Below, one piece after another: positions 1-5,157 of a DNA stretch of 5,157 nucleotides (position 1 is the first letter of the stretch; the number at the start of each line of letters is the position of its first letter). Under the pieces are notes generated by a model. The model was not told the origin of the DNA. It did no database searches and saw only the letters and a list, made by a program, of their open reading frames with translations. The DNA comes from Chitinophagaceae bacterium. GTDB taxonomy: Bacteria; Bacteroidota; Bacteroidia; Chitinophagales; Chitinophagaceae. The DNA lies in assembly GCA_019454915.1 (NCBI GenBank), contig JACFNM010000297.1, forward strand, positions 1-5,157, read 5' to 3'. The position numbers and the translations under genes are program-made.

Positions 1-335
1 CCACCGTCTATAATTTTTTTTACCAGCATCGGAATATCGGCTTCTTTGTATTTATGAGCCACTTCTTCATAAGAAGGTCCAACCAGCTTGTTATGTTCTG
101 TATGGCATGCCAGACAATCAGAACTTGCTATTAACGCTTTACCGTCCTTTGCCGGGGCGGCAGCAGCGGTGGCGCCCGCTTCACTTCCGGAAGCCGCACT
201 GGCATTTGCCGTTGTACTGCCCTCGCCAATTTGCGGATTCACATTTACACTGATCGGTTTTTTCACTTCAGCCGGTCCGCTTCCGCATGCGTAACCGAAG
301 GCAATAATGGAGACGATTGCTACCACTTTTTTCAT
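1..335 (-). CDS. Monoheme c-type cytochrome, probable lipoprotein (3' end cut by window edge)
   Basis: This is a small electron carrier of the class I cytochrome c type, probably lipid-anchored and facing the periplasm. Reading leftwards from the ATG at 335, 111 codons stay open to the window edge. Residues 1-16 form a short signal peptide (MKKVVAIVSIIAFGYA) before Cys17, the likely lipidated residue; its lipobox (GYAC) is not a perfect match. Residues 40-63 are a low-complexity Ala/Ser/Thr/Gly tether. The heme motif CLACH is at residues 74-78, followed by LVGPSYEEVA and a Lys-rich helix, as in cytochrome c551/c552-like domains. The distal Met ligand and roughly the last 25-30 residues should lie outside the window. 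An in-frame ATG at 356 would add seven residues; 335 is preferred because it gives a normal signal peptide and fits a possible promoter just upstream. It follows the sugar isomerase gene by 60 bp. The inferred role is to accept electrons from the nearby GMC dehydrogenase. Confidence 0.9.
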   Translation of the reverse strand, partial: MKKVVAIVSIIAFGYACGSGPAEVKKPISVNVNPQIGEGSTTANASAASGSEAGATAAAAPAKDGKALIASSDCLACHTEHNKLVGPSYEEVAHKYKEADIPMLVKKIIDG

Positions 336-363
336 ACTAACTTTTTTTAATGTCATCGTTTAT

Positions 364-371
364 CAAAAATA
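364..371 (-). promoter_or_regulatory. Possible Bacteroidota -7 box (TATTTTTG) before the cytochrome gene
   Basis: On the minus strand the sequence TATTTTTG matches the Bacteroidota -7 consensus TAnnTTTG exactly. It ends 28 bp before the ATG at 335, so transcription would begin close to the alternative ATG at 356, which favours 335 as the start codon. No convincing -33 TTTG element is present at the expected distance, and the region is AT-rich, so this could be chance. If real, it would be an internal promoter giving the cytochrome extra expression apart from the upstream dehydrogenase-isomerase transcript. Confidence 0.3.
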
Positions 372-395
372 AGGACGTAAATATCCGAATTAATC

Positions 396-1451
396 CTACT
401 CGAGTCCTAAAACCTTTCGATTAAATTTTTCATCACTACCCGTACCGGCAAAGTCATCAAAGGCTTTTTCCGTAACCCGGATAATATGATTCTTGATAAA
501 TGGCGCTCCTTCGGCAGCACCCGCTTCGGGATGTTTAATTGCACATTCCCATTCCAGCACTGCCCAGCCCGCATAATTATAGGCAGCCAGTTTACTGAAT
601 ATGGATTTGAAATCTACCTGCCCGTCGCCTAAGGAACGGAACCGCCCCGCTCTTTCTACCCAACCCTGGTAGCCGCCATACACACCTTGTTTGCCGGTGG
701 GATTGAATTCGGCATCCTTCACATGGAACATGCGGATGCGTTCATGATAATTATCTATATAATCGAGATAATTCAGACACTGCAATACGAAGTGACTCGG
801 ATCGTATAACAAACAGGCCCGTGGATGATGGTTTACTTTCTCCAGGAACATTTCATAAGAAATACCATCATGCAGGTCTTCTCCCGGATGGATTTCGTAA
901 CACAGATCCACGCCGTTTTCGTCAAACTCATTCAGTATCGGCAACCACCTTTTCGCCAACTCGGTGAAGCCTGTTTCTACCAGTCCTGCGGGACGCTGGG
1001 GCCAGGGATAAACCGTATGCCATAATAAGGCGCCACTGAAGGTTCCGTGCGCTTTTAAGCCTAAGTTTTTGGATGCTTTAGCGGCATATTTCAGTTGCTG
1101 AACAGCCCATTCTGTACGGGCTTTGGCATTACCATGGTATTCGGCCGGCGCAAAACCGTCGAAAAGATCATTGTAAGCCGGATGAACAGCTACTAATTGT
1201 CCCTGCAGGTGCGTGGACAATTCCGTAATCTGAAGCCCCGCTTCCTGAATGGTACCTTTTAACTCATCCGCGTAAGCCTTGCTTTCTGCGGCTTTTTTCA
1301 GATCAATAATCCGGCTGTCCCATGTAGGAAGCTGAACACCAACATAACCGAGATCGGCAGCCCATTTACAAATAGATTTCAAACTGTTAAACGGTGCAGC
1401 GTCTCCTAAAAACTGGGCCAGAAATATGGCAGGCCCCTGAATATTCGTCAT
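396..1451 (-). CDS. Sugar phosphate isomerase/epimerase family TIM-barrel protein (cytosolic)
   Basis: This 351-residue protein belongs to the xylose-isomerase-like / AP endonuclease 2 TIM-barrel superfamily, which includes inosose dehydratase/isomerase (IolE-like) and ketose epimerases. These enzymes usually use a divalent metal to move or invert groups next to a carbonyl. The expected metal ligands can be assigned by motif: Glu186 in YEIHPGE, Asp217 in LLYDPSH (with His220), His243 in MFHVKDAEF, and Glu300 in VLEWEC. A GDGQVDF motif at 275-281 is also typical of the family. The N-terminus (MTNIQGPAIFLAQF) has no export signal, so it should be cytosolic. It starts 15 bp after the Gfo/Idh/MocA gene ends, which indicates one transcript. 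This pairing is common in Bacteroidota sugar loci, where the two enzymes probably act on the same keto-sugar or inosose-like intermediate. The length is usual for this subgroup. Family assignment is firm; the substrate is unknown. Confidence 0.93.
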   Translation of the reverse strand: MTNIQGPAIFLAQFLGDAAPFNSLKSICKWAADLGYVGVQLPTWDSRIIDLKKAAESKAYADELKGTIQEAGLQITELSTHLQGQLVAVHPAYNDLFDGFAPAEYHGNAKARTEWAVQQLKYAAKASKNLGLKAHGTFSGALLWHTVYPWPQRPAGLVETGFTELAKRWLPILNEFDENGVDLCYEIHPGEDLHDGISYEMFLEKVNHHPRACLLYDPSHFVLQCLNYLDYIDNYHERIRMFHVKDAEFNPTGKQGVYGGYQGWVERAGRFRSLGDGQVDFKSIFSKLAAYNYAGWAVLEWECAIKHPEAGAAEGAPFIKNHIIRVTEKAFDDFAGTGSDEKFNRKVLGLE

Positions 1452-1466
1452 AATGCTAAAATTTTA

Positions 1467-2624
1467 TTATACTTCAAAAATTGTCCATTTTTCGTTGCTG
1501 GAGCCACTCTTAATCACGTTGTCAATAAAAGCCATCCCTCTCACGCCTTCTTCTACAGTGGGGAAATCCAGCATTTCTTTAGTGGGTTGTTCACCATTCA
1601 TTTTGGCAGACACGGTGAGCGCAAAGTTGCGGTATATATTGCCAAAGGCTTCTAAATATCCTTCCGGATGACCTCCGGGCGTGCGGGTATTATGCTTGGC
1701 ATAACTTCCAAGGTATCCCGCGCCGGTGCGGTATATCTGTGTGGGTTGATCCAGCCATTTCACCAACAAAGTATTGGGTTCCTGCTGTGCCCATTCCAGT
1801 CCCCCCTTTTCGCCATAAATCCGGATTTTAAGCGCGTTCTCTTCGCCGGCTGCCACCTGTGATGCCATCAGCACGCCGGCAGCGCCGTTGTCAAATTTTA
1901 ATAGCACATTTCCATCATCATCCAGCGCTCTGCCATCCACCATGATGTTCAGATCCGCACATAATCTTGTAATTTTAAGACCGGTAATATATTCTGCCAG
2001 GTGGGCTGCATGCGTACCGATATCGCCCATACAACTGCTCTTGCCCGATTTAGCCGGATCCGTTCTCCAGGCAGCCTGCGCATTCCCTTCTTTTTCTGTC
2101 AATCCGCTCAGCCATCCCTGAGGATATTCTACCCACACTTTCCTTATTTTTCCGAGTAATCCTTCTCTTACCATTTGCTTCGCCTGCTTCACCAGGGGAT
2201 AACCGGAATACGTGTGCGTGAGACATAGTGCCAGCCCGGTTTCTTCCACCTTCTTCTGTAGTTTCTTCGCTTCATCAAGCGAGAAAGTAATCGGTTTATC
2301 AATCACCACATGAAAGCCCTTCTCCAAAGCCAGCATAGCCGGGCCAAAATGTGCAAAATTGGGCGTAACAATAGACACAAAGTCAATACGCTTATCGGCG
2401 GGCAAACGGCTTTCTTTTTCCAGCATCTCTTCATAAGACGGATAAATGCGGTCTTCCGGCAACATCAGCGACCTGCCTGATTCGAGCGCCACCTCCGGTC
2501 GGGAACTTAAAGCGCCGGCGGATAATTCTATCAGCCCGTCCATATTGGCGGCAATGCGATGGACTGCCCCGATGAAGGCGCCCTTGCCTCCACCAATCAT
2601 TCCCATTCGTAACTTTCTTTTCAT
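1467..2624 (-). CDS. Gfo/Idh/MocA family NAD(P)-dependent oxidoreductase
   Basis: This 385-residue protein is a full-length member of the glucose-fructose oxidoreductase / inositol dehydrogenase / MocA family, which oxidises or reduces sugar or cyclitol hydroxyls with NAD(H) or NADP(H). The N-terminal Rossmann fold starts with MGMIGGGKGAFIG (residues 7-19), a Gly-rich dinucleotide loop. SIVTPNFAH (84-92) and DKPIT (109-113) follow; Lys110 is the catalytic lysine equivalent of the family's EKP motif. In the C-terminal alpha/beta domain, GDIGTHAAHL (200-209) supplies the expected Asp201 and His205 pair. There is no signal peptide, so the enzyme is probably cytosolic. The ATG at 2624 is chosen because it gives the usual short MKRKLR lead-in; Met7 is a possible later start but would crowd the first beta strand. 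It is the first gene of the leftward unit and diverges from the exported isomerase gene. In this setting it may interconvert a keto-sugar and a sugar; the substrate and cofactor preference cannot be read. Confidence 0.95.
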   Translation of the reverse strand: MKRKLRMGMIGGGKGAFIGAVHRIAANMDGLIELSAGALSSRPEVALESGRSLMLPEDRIYPSYEEMLEKESRLPADKRIDFVSIVTPNFAHFGPAMLALEKGFHVVIDKPITFSLDEAKKLQKKVEETGLALCLTHTYSGYPLVKQAKQMVREGLLGKIRKVWVEYPQGWLSGLTEKEGNAQAAWRTDPAKSGKSSCMGDIGTHAAHLAEYITGLKITRLCADLNIMVDGRALDDDGNVLLKFDNGAAGVLMASQVAAGEENALKIRIYGEKGGLEWAQQEPNTLLVKWLDQPTQIYRTGAGYLGSYAKHNTRTPGGHPEGYLEAFGNIYRNFALTVSAKMNGEQPTKEMLDFPTVEEGVRGMAFIDNVIKSGSSNEKWTIFEV

Positions 2625-2788
2625 GTGTATATTTTTTAATCCAGTTTCACAAAAAAATTATATTGAACGTAAAATTCAGAAGAAGAATAAAAATAAAACA
2701 TTTACATTTATCGCGGCTTGTTTTTTCACAATCAGCTGATCCTTTAATTCGTATTTATTATTTTGTAACTTATTGAACAATTCTGGTT
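2625..2788. promoter_or_regulatory. Divergent promoter region between the two transcription units
   Basis: This 164 bp AT-rich spacer must carry the promoters for both the leftward dehydrogenase unit and the rightward isomerase-GMC unit. Each side holds a one-mismatch version of the Bacteroidota -7 box: TTATTTTG at 2758-2765 on the plus strand, and TTTTTTTG at 2657-2650 on the minus strand. Each lies about 23-25 bp from its start codon. Neither has a clear -33 element. A perfect 10 bp palindrome sits at 2731-2740. The promoter role is inferred mainly from gene orientation; the exact boxes are weak. Confidence 0.55.
2731..2740. promoter_or_regulatory. Perfect 10 bp palindrome, possible operator
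   Basis: The sequence ATCAGCTGAT is its own reverse complement. It lies about 17 bp upstream of the possible -7 box at 2758-2765, where the -33 region of the rightward promoter would be, so a bound regulator could block transcription. The symmetry does not extend outward. A palindrome of this length in a spacer this size has a chance expectation of roughly one in six, so the evidence is weak. Confidence 0.2.
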
Positions 2789-3694
2789 ATGGCCGATTCT
2801 CAATCACACCCCCGCAGACGGGCTATTAAAAACATCGTTTTGGGATCTCTTGCCATGGGCGCCGCCCACCCGGCTTTTTCAGGAAATGATCCTCAGACAA
2901 AGGTAAAGGAAGTTACCCGACTAAAAGGCAACATTCACCACTCCGTATGTCGTTGGTGTTATAATGATATTCCACTGGAAGAATTTTGTGTGGCCGCAAA
3001 AAAGATCGGTATAGAGGCCATTGACCTTGTGGGCCCGAAAGATTGGCCCGTGTTGCAAAAGCACGGACTATACTCCTCTATGTGTAATGGCGCAGAAATT
3101 AACCTGGTGGATGGATGGAATCACACTGAGTTCCACGCTAAGCTGATAAAAAATTATACAGAAATGATTCCCCTGGTGGCTAAAGCAGGCTATAAACAGT
3201 TGATTTGTTTCAGCGGGAGCCGCAGAAACCTCGATGATGAAACGGGATGGAAAAACTGTATGGAAGGACTCAAAAAAGTAATAGGGTTAGCTGAGAAACA
3301 TAAGGTTACCTTAGTGATGGAATTACTGAACAGCAAGATTGATCATAAAGATTATCAGTGTGATAAAACAGCCTGGGGAGTGGAATTGTGCAAAAGAATC
3401 GGATCTGAAAATTTTAAACTCCTGTATGATATTTATCACATGCAGATAGACGAGGGCGACGTGATCAGAACGATAAGAGAGAACTTTTCGTACCTTTCTC
3501 ATTTCCACACCGGCGGGGTTCCGGGCAGGAGAGAAATCAATCAGTCACAGGAGCTATATTATCCCGCCATTATGAAAGCCATTATTGACCTGGGTTTTAA
3601 AGGATATGTAGCCCAGGAATTCATCCCCACACCCAAAGATGCAGAAGGACAGTTGGCTTCTTTAAGGGAAGGCGTTATGATTTGTGACGTATAA
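2789..3694 (+). CDS. Tat-exported hydroxypyruvate isomerase-like TIM-barrel protein
   Basis: This 301-residue protein belongs to the hydroxypyruvate isomerase / ketose 3-epimerase branch of the xylose-isomerase-like TIM barrels. The N-terminus has a twin-arginine signal: Arg9-Arg10-Arg11 followed by AIKN, a hydrophobic stretch IVLGSLAMGAA (16-26), and a likely cleavage site near residue 31. This predicts folding in the cytoplasm and export to the periplasm. The metal-binding set is intact: Glu178 in LVMELLNSK, Asp214 in LLYDIYH, His240 in HFHTGG, and Glu277 in AQEFIP. Arg247 or Arg248 in PGRREI is probably a substrate-binding Arg, as in ketose epimerases. The ATG at 2789 is the first possible ATG, as an in-frame stop (TGA, 2774-2776) lies just upstream. 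The GMC gene follows after 41 bp, so the two are probably co-transcribed. The protein may isomerise or epimerise a keto-sugar made by the GMC enzyme. True hydroxypyruvate isomerase activity is not implied. Confidence 0.92.
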   Translation: MADSQSHPRRRAIKNIVLGSLAMGAAHPAFSGNDPQTKVKEVTRLKGNIHHSVCRWCYNDIPLEEFCVAAKKIGIEAIDLVGPKDWPVLQKHGLYSSMCNGAEINLVDGWNHTEFHAKLIKNYTEMIPLVAKAGYKQLICFSGSRRNLDDETGWKNCMEGLKKVIGLAEKHKVTLVMELLNSKIDHKDYQCDKTAWGVELCKRIGSENFKLLYDIYHMQIDEGDVIRTIRENFSYLSHFHTGGVPGRREINQSQELYYPAIMKAIIDLGFKGYVAQEFIPTPKDAEGQLASLREGVMICDV

Positions 3695-3735
3695 AAATCA
3701 TTATCATTAATTCACCGGTAAATAAGTAACCGATT

Positions 3736-5157
3736 ATGCCTGAAAATACTTTTGACGCCATCGTGATAGGCTCCGGAATCAGCGGAGGATGGGCAGCTAA
3801 AGAACTTTCCGAAAAAGGATTGAAAGTGTTGATGCTGGAGAGAGGGCGAAATGTAGAACACGTAAAAGATTATGTCAATGCGACCAAAGATCCCTGGGAT
3901 TTTCCTCACCGGGGAGGAAGGACGCAGCAAATGATCGAGGATTATCCCGTATTGAAACGTGATTATCCCCTGAACGAAACCAACCTGGATTTCTGGGTGA
4001 AGGATAAGGAGTGTCCTTACACGGAAATTAAGCGCTTCGATTGGTTTCGGGGCTACCATGTGGGCGGTCGTTCTTTAACCTGGGGCAGGCAAAGTTACCG
4101 CCTTTCCGATATTGATTTCGAAGCCAATGCCAAAGAAGGTATAGCCATAGACTGGCCTATTCGATACAAAGACATCGCCCCCTGGTATGATTATGTGGAA
4201 CGTTTTGCGGGAATAAGCGGCTCAAAGGAAGGGTTGGTACAGTTGCCCGACGGCCAGTTCCTGCCGCCTATGGAAATGACCTGTGTGGAAAAAGATGTAG
4301 CCGCAAGGATAAAAGAAAAATATCAGGGGAAAAGAACCATGATCATCGGGAGGACGGCAAACATTACCGTGCCTTTTGAAAAGCAGGGCAGGCAAAACTG
4401 CCAGTTCCGAAACAAATGCTGGCTGGGTTGCCCCTATGGCGCCTATTTCAGTACGCAATCCTCCACGTTGCCGGCGGCGATGAAAACGGGAAACCTCACC
4501 CTGCGCCCCTGGAGCATCGTCACTCAAATCCTTTACGATAAGGATAAAAAAAGAGCCACCGGCGTGGAAGTTCTCGATGCAGAAAACAATCAGACATATA
4601 CTTACAACGCCAAAATCGTTTTCCTGAATGCATCGGCTTTGAACAGCGCATGGGTTTTGATGAACTCGGCCACGGACATCTGGCCGGATGGATTAGGAAG
4701 CAGCAGCGGAGAATTAGGACATAACGTGATGGATCACCATCTCGGTGTTGGCGCTGGCGGAATCATGGAAGGTTACGAAGATCAATATACTTTTGGAAGA
4801 CGACCCAACGGAATCTACATCCCCCGTTACCGGAATTTGTTTGGCGACAAGAGAAATTATCTGCGTGGATTCGGTTACCAGGGGGGAGGACACCGGGGAG
4901 GGTATAACCGTTCGGCGGAAGAACTATCAATCGGCATGGAACTCAAAGCAGCGCTCGTGGAGCCCGGAAGCTGGACCATGCGCATAGGCGGATTTGGAGA
5001 GACATTGCCTTATCACGAGAACAGAGTTTACATTGATAAGAATACCTATTCCGATAAAATGGAGCCTTTCAAAGATCCATATACCGGTAAGGATTTAGGC
5101 ATGCGCCCCGTACCGGATAAGAACGGTAAACAACGGGTAGACAAATGGGGGCTTCCC
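3736..5157 (+). CDS. GMC-family FAD-dependent sugar/alcohol dehydrogenase (3' end cut by window edge)
   Basis: The reading frame from the ATG at 3736 stays open for 474 codons to the right window edge. An in-frame TAA at 3727-3729 makes this ATG the only plausible start. The FAD-binding Rossmann motif GSGISGG is at residues 12-18, ending with acidic Glu35 in LMLERG. GGRSLTWGR (110-118) matches the family's flavin-proximal loop. GELGHNVMDHH, with Asp333, corresponds to the GxNLxDH region. A Cys cluster, Cys222-x5-Cys228-x3-Cys232, resembles the proposed Fe-S site of direct-electron-transfer FAD glucose dehydrogenases. Relatives in Bacteroidota are about 560-570 residues, so roughly the last 90, including the catalytic His and its partner, are missing here. 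There is no signal peptide; homologues are usually exported by riding with a small Tat-bearing subunit (gluconate 2-dehydrogenase subunit 3 family), which is not in the window. It probably oxidises a sugar hydroxyl, possibly C3 of a glycoside, and passes electrons to a cytochrome c. The substrate is uncertain. Confidence 0.93.
   Translation, partial: MPENTFDAIVIGSGISGGWAAKELSEKGLKVLMLERGRNVEHVKDYVNATKDPWDFPHRGGRTQQMIEDYPVLKRDYPLNETNLDFWVKDKECPYTEIKRFDWFRGYHVGGRSLTWGRQSYRLSDIDFEANAKEGIAIDWPIRYKDIAPWYDYVERFAGISGSKEGLVQLPDGQFLPPMEMTCVEKDVAARIKEKYQGKRTMIIGRTANITVPFEKQGRQNCQFRNKCWLGCPYGAYFSTQSSTLPAAMKTGNLTLRPWSIVTQILYDKDKKRATGVEVLDAENNQTYTYNAKIVFLNASALNSAWVLMNSATDIWPDGLGSSSGELGHNVMDHHLGVGAGGIMEGYEDQYTFGRRPNGIYIPRYRNLFGDKRNYLRGFGYQGGGHRGGYNRSAEELSIGMELKAALVEPGSWTMRIGGFGETLPYHENRVYIDKNTYSDKMEPFKDPYTGKDLGMRPVPDKNGKQRVDKWGLP

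Noticed and set aside
88..294. Plus-strand open frame of 68 codons opposite the cytochrome gene
   Set aside because: Its Ala/Pro-rich product is the antisense image of the cytochrome's low-complexity tether; the minus strand carries the heme motif and signal peptide.
336..395. Possible terminator between the cytosolic isomerase and the cytochrome
   Set aside because: No stem-loop with a T tract was found on the minus strand; the genes probably share a transcript.
2446..2739. Plus-strand open frame running from the dehydrogenase gene into the divergent spacer
   Set aside because: It is mostly antisense to the N-terminal Rossmann region of the Gfo/Idh/MocA gene, and its tail is low-complexity Lys/Asn from AT-rich spacer DNA.
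3695..3735. Possible terminator between the exported isomerase and GMC genes
   Set aside because: The 41 bp spacer is AT-rich but has no GC-rich stem followed by a T run, so read-through into the GMC gene is more likely.
3712..4059. Minus-strand open frame of 115 codons over the GMC gene start
   Set aside because: It overlaps the FAD-binding region of the GMC gene antisense and shows no recognisable motifs.
4222..4527. Minus-strand open frame of 101 codons
   Set aside because: It lies wholly inside the GMC oxidoreductase gene, which has clear family motifs on the plus strand; the minus-strand product shows no recognisable domain.
4745..4987. Plus-strand open frame of 80 codons
   Set aside because: It is an alternative frame inside the GMC gene; the GMC frame is continuous through it, so there is no frameshift.

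Overview
The window looks like a piece of a Bacteroidota chromosome, most likely from the Chitinophagaceae or a related group. This is inferred from the gene families, the lack of Shine-Dalgarno sequences before any start codon, AT-rich spacers with motifs close to the Bacteroidota -7 box (TAnnTTTG), and the typical Bacteroidota pairing of a GMC oxidoreductase with a Tat-signalled sugar isomerase. No similarity search was possible, so the taxonomic call is soft.

Five protein genes fill almost the whole window, in two divergent units that share one control region (2625-2788). The minus-strand unit runs leftwards: a Gfo/Idh/MocA dehydrogenase (2624-1467), a cytosolic TIM-barrel sugar isomerase/epimerase (1451-396, 15 bp later), then a small c-type cytochrome lipoprotein (from 335, cut by the left window edge). 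The plus-strand unit runs rightwards: a Tat-signalled hydroxypyruvate-isomerase-like TIM-barrel protein (2789-3694), then a flavin-dependent GMC oxidoreductase (from 3736, cut by the right window edge; 474 residues visible). No RNA gene, mobile element, CRISPR array or convincing terminator was seen. No stretch over 300 bp lacks a gene.

Read together, the genes suggest oxidative processing of a sugar or polyol. The GMC enzyme would oxidise a sugar hydroxyl on FAD, probably in the periplasm. Electrons could leave through a Cys cluster in the GMC protein and the lipoprotein cytochrome. The exported TIM-barrel protein could isomerise or epimerise the keto-sugar outside the cytoplasm. The second TIM-barrel protein and the NAD(P)-dependent Gfo/Idh/MocA enzyme would act on the imported product. 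This resembles the 3-keto-glycoside (glucoside 3-dehydrogenase type) pathways known from other bacteria, but the substrate cannot be read from the sequence. The small Tat-bearing subunit that usually accompanies such GMC enzymes is not in the window and may lie beyond the right edge.
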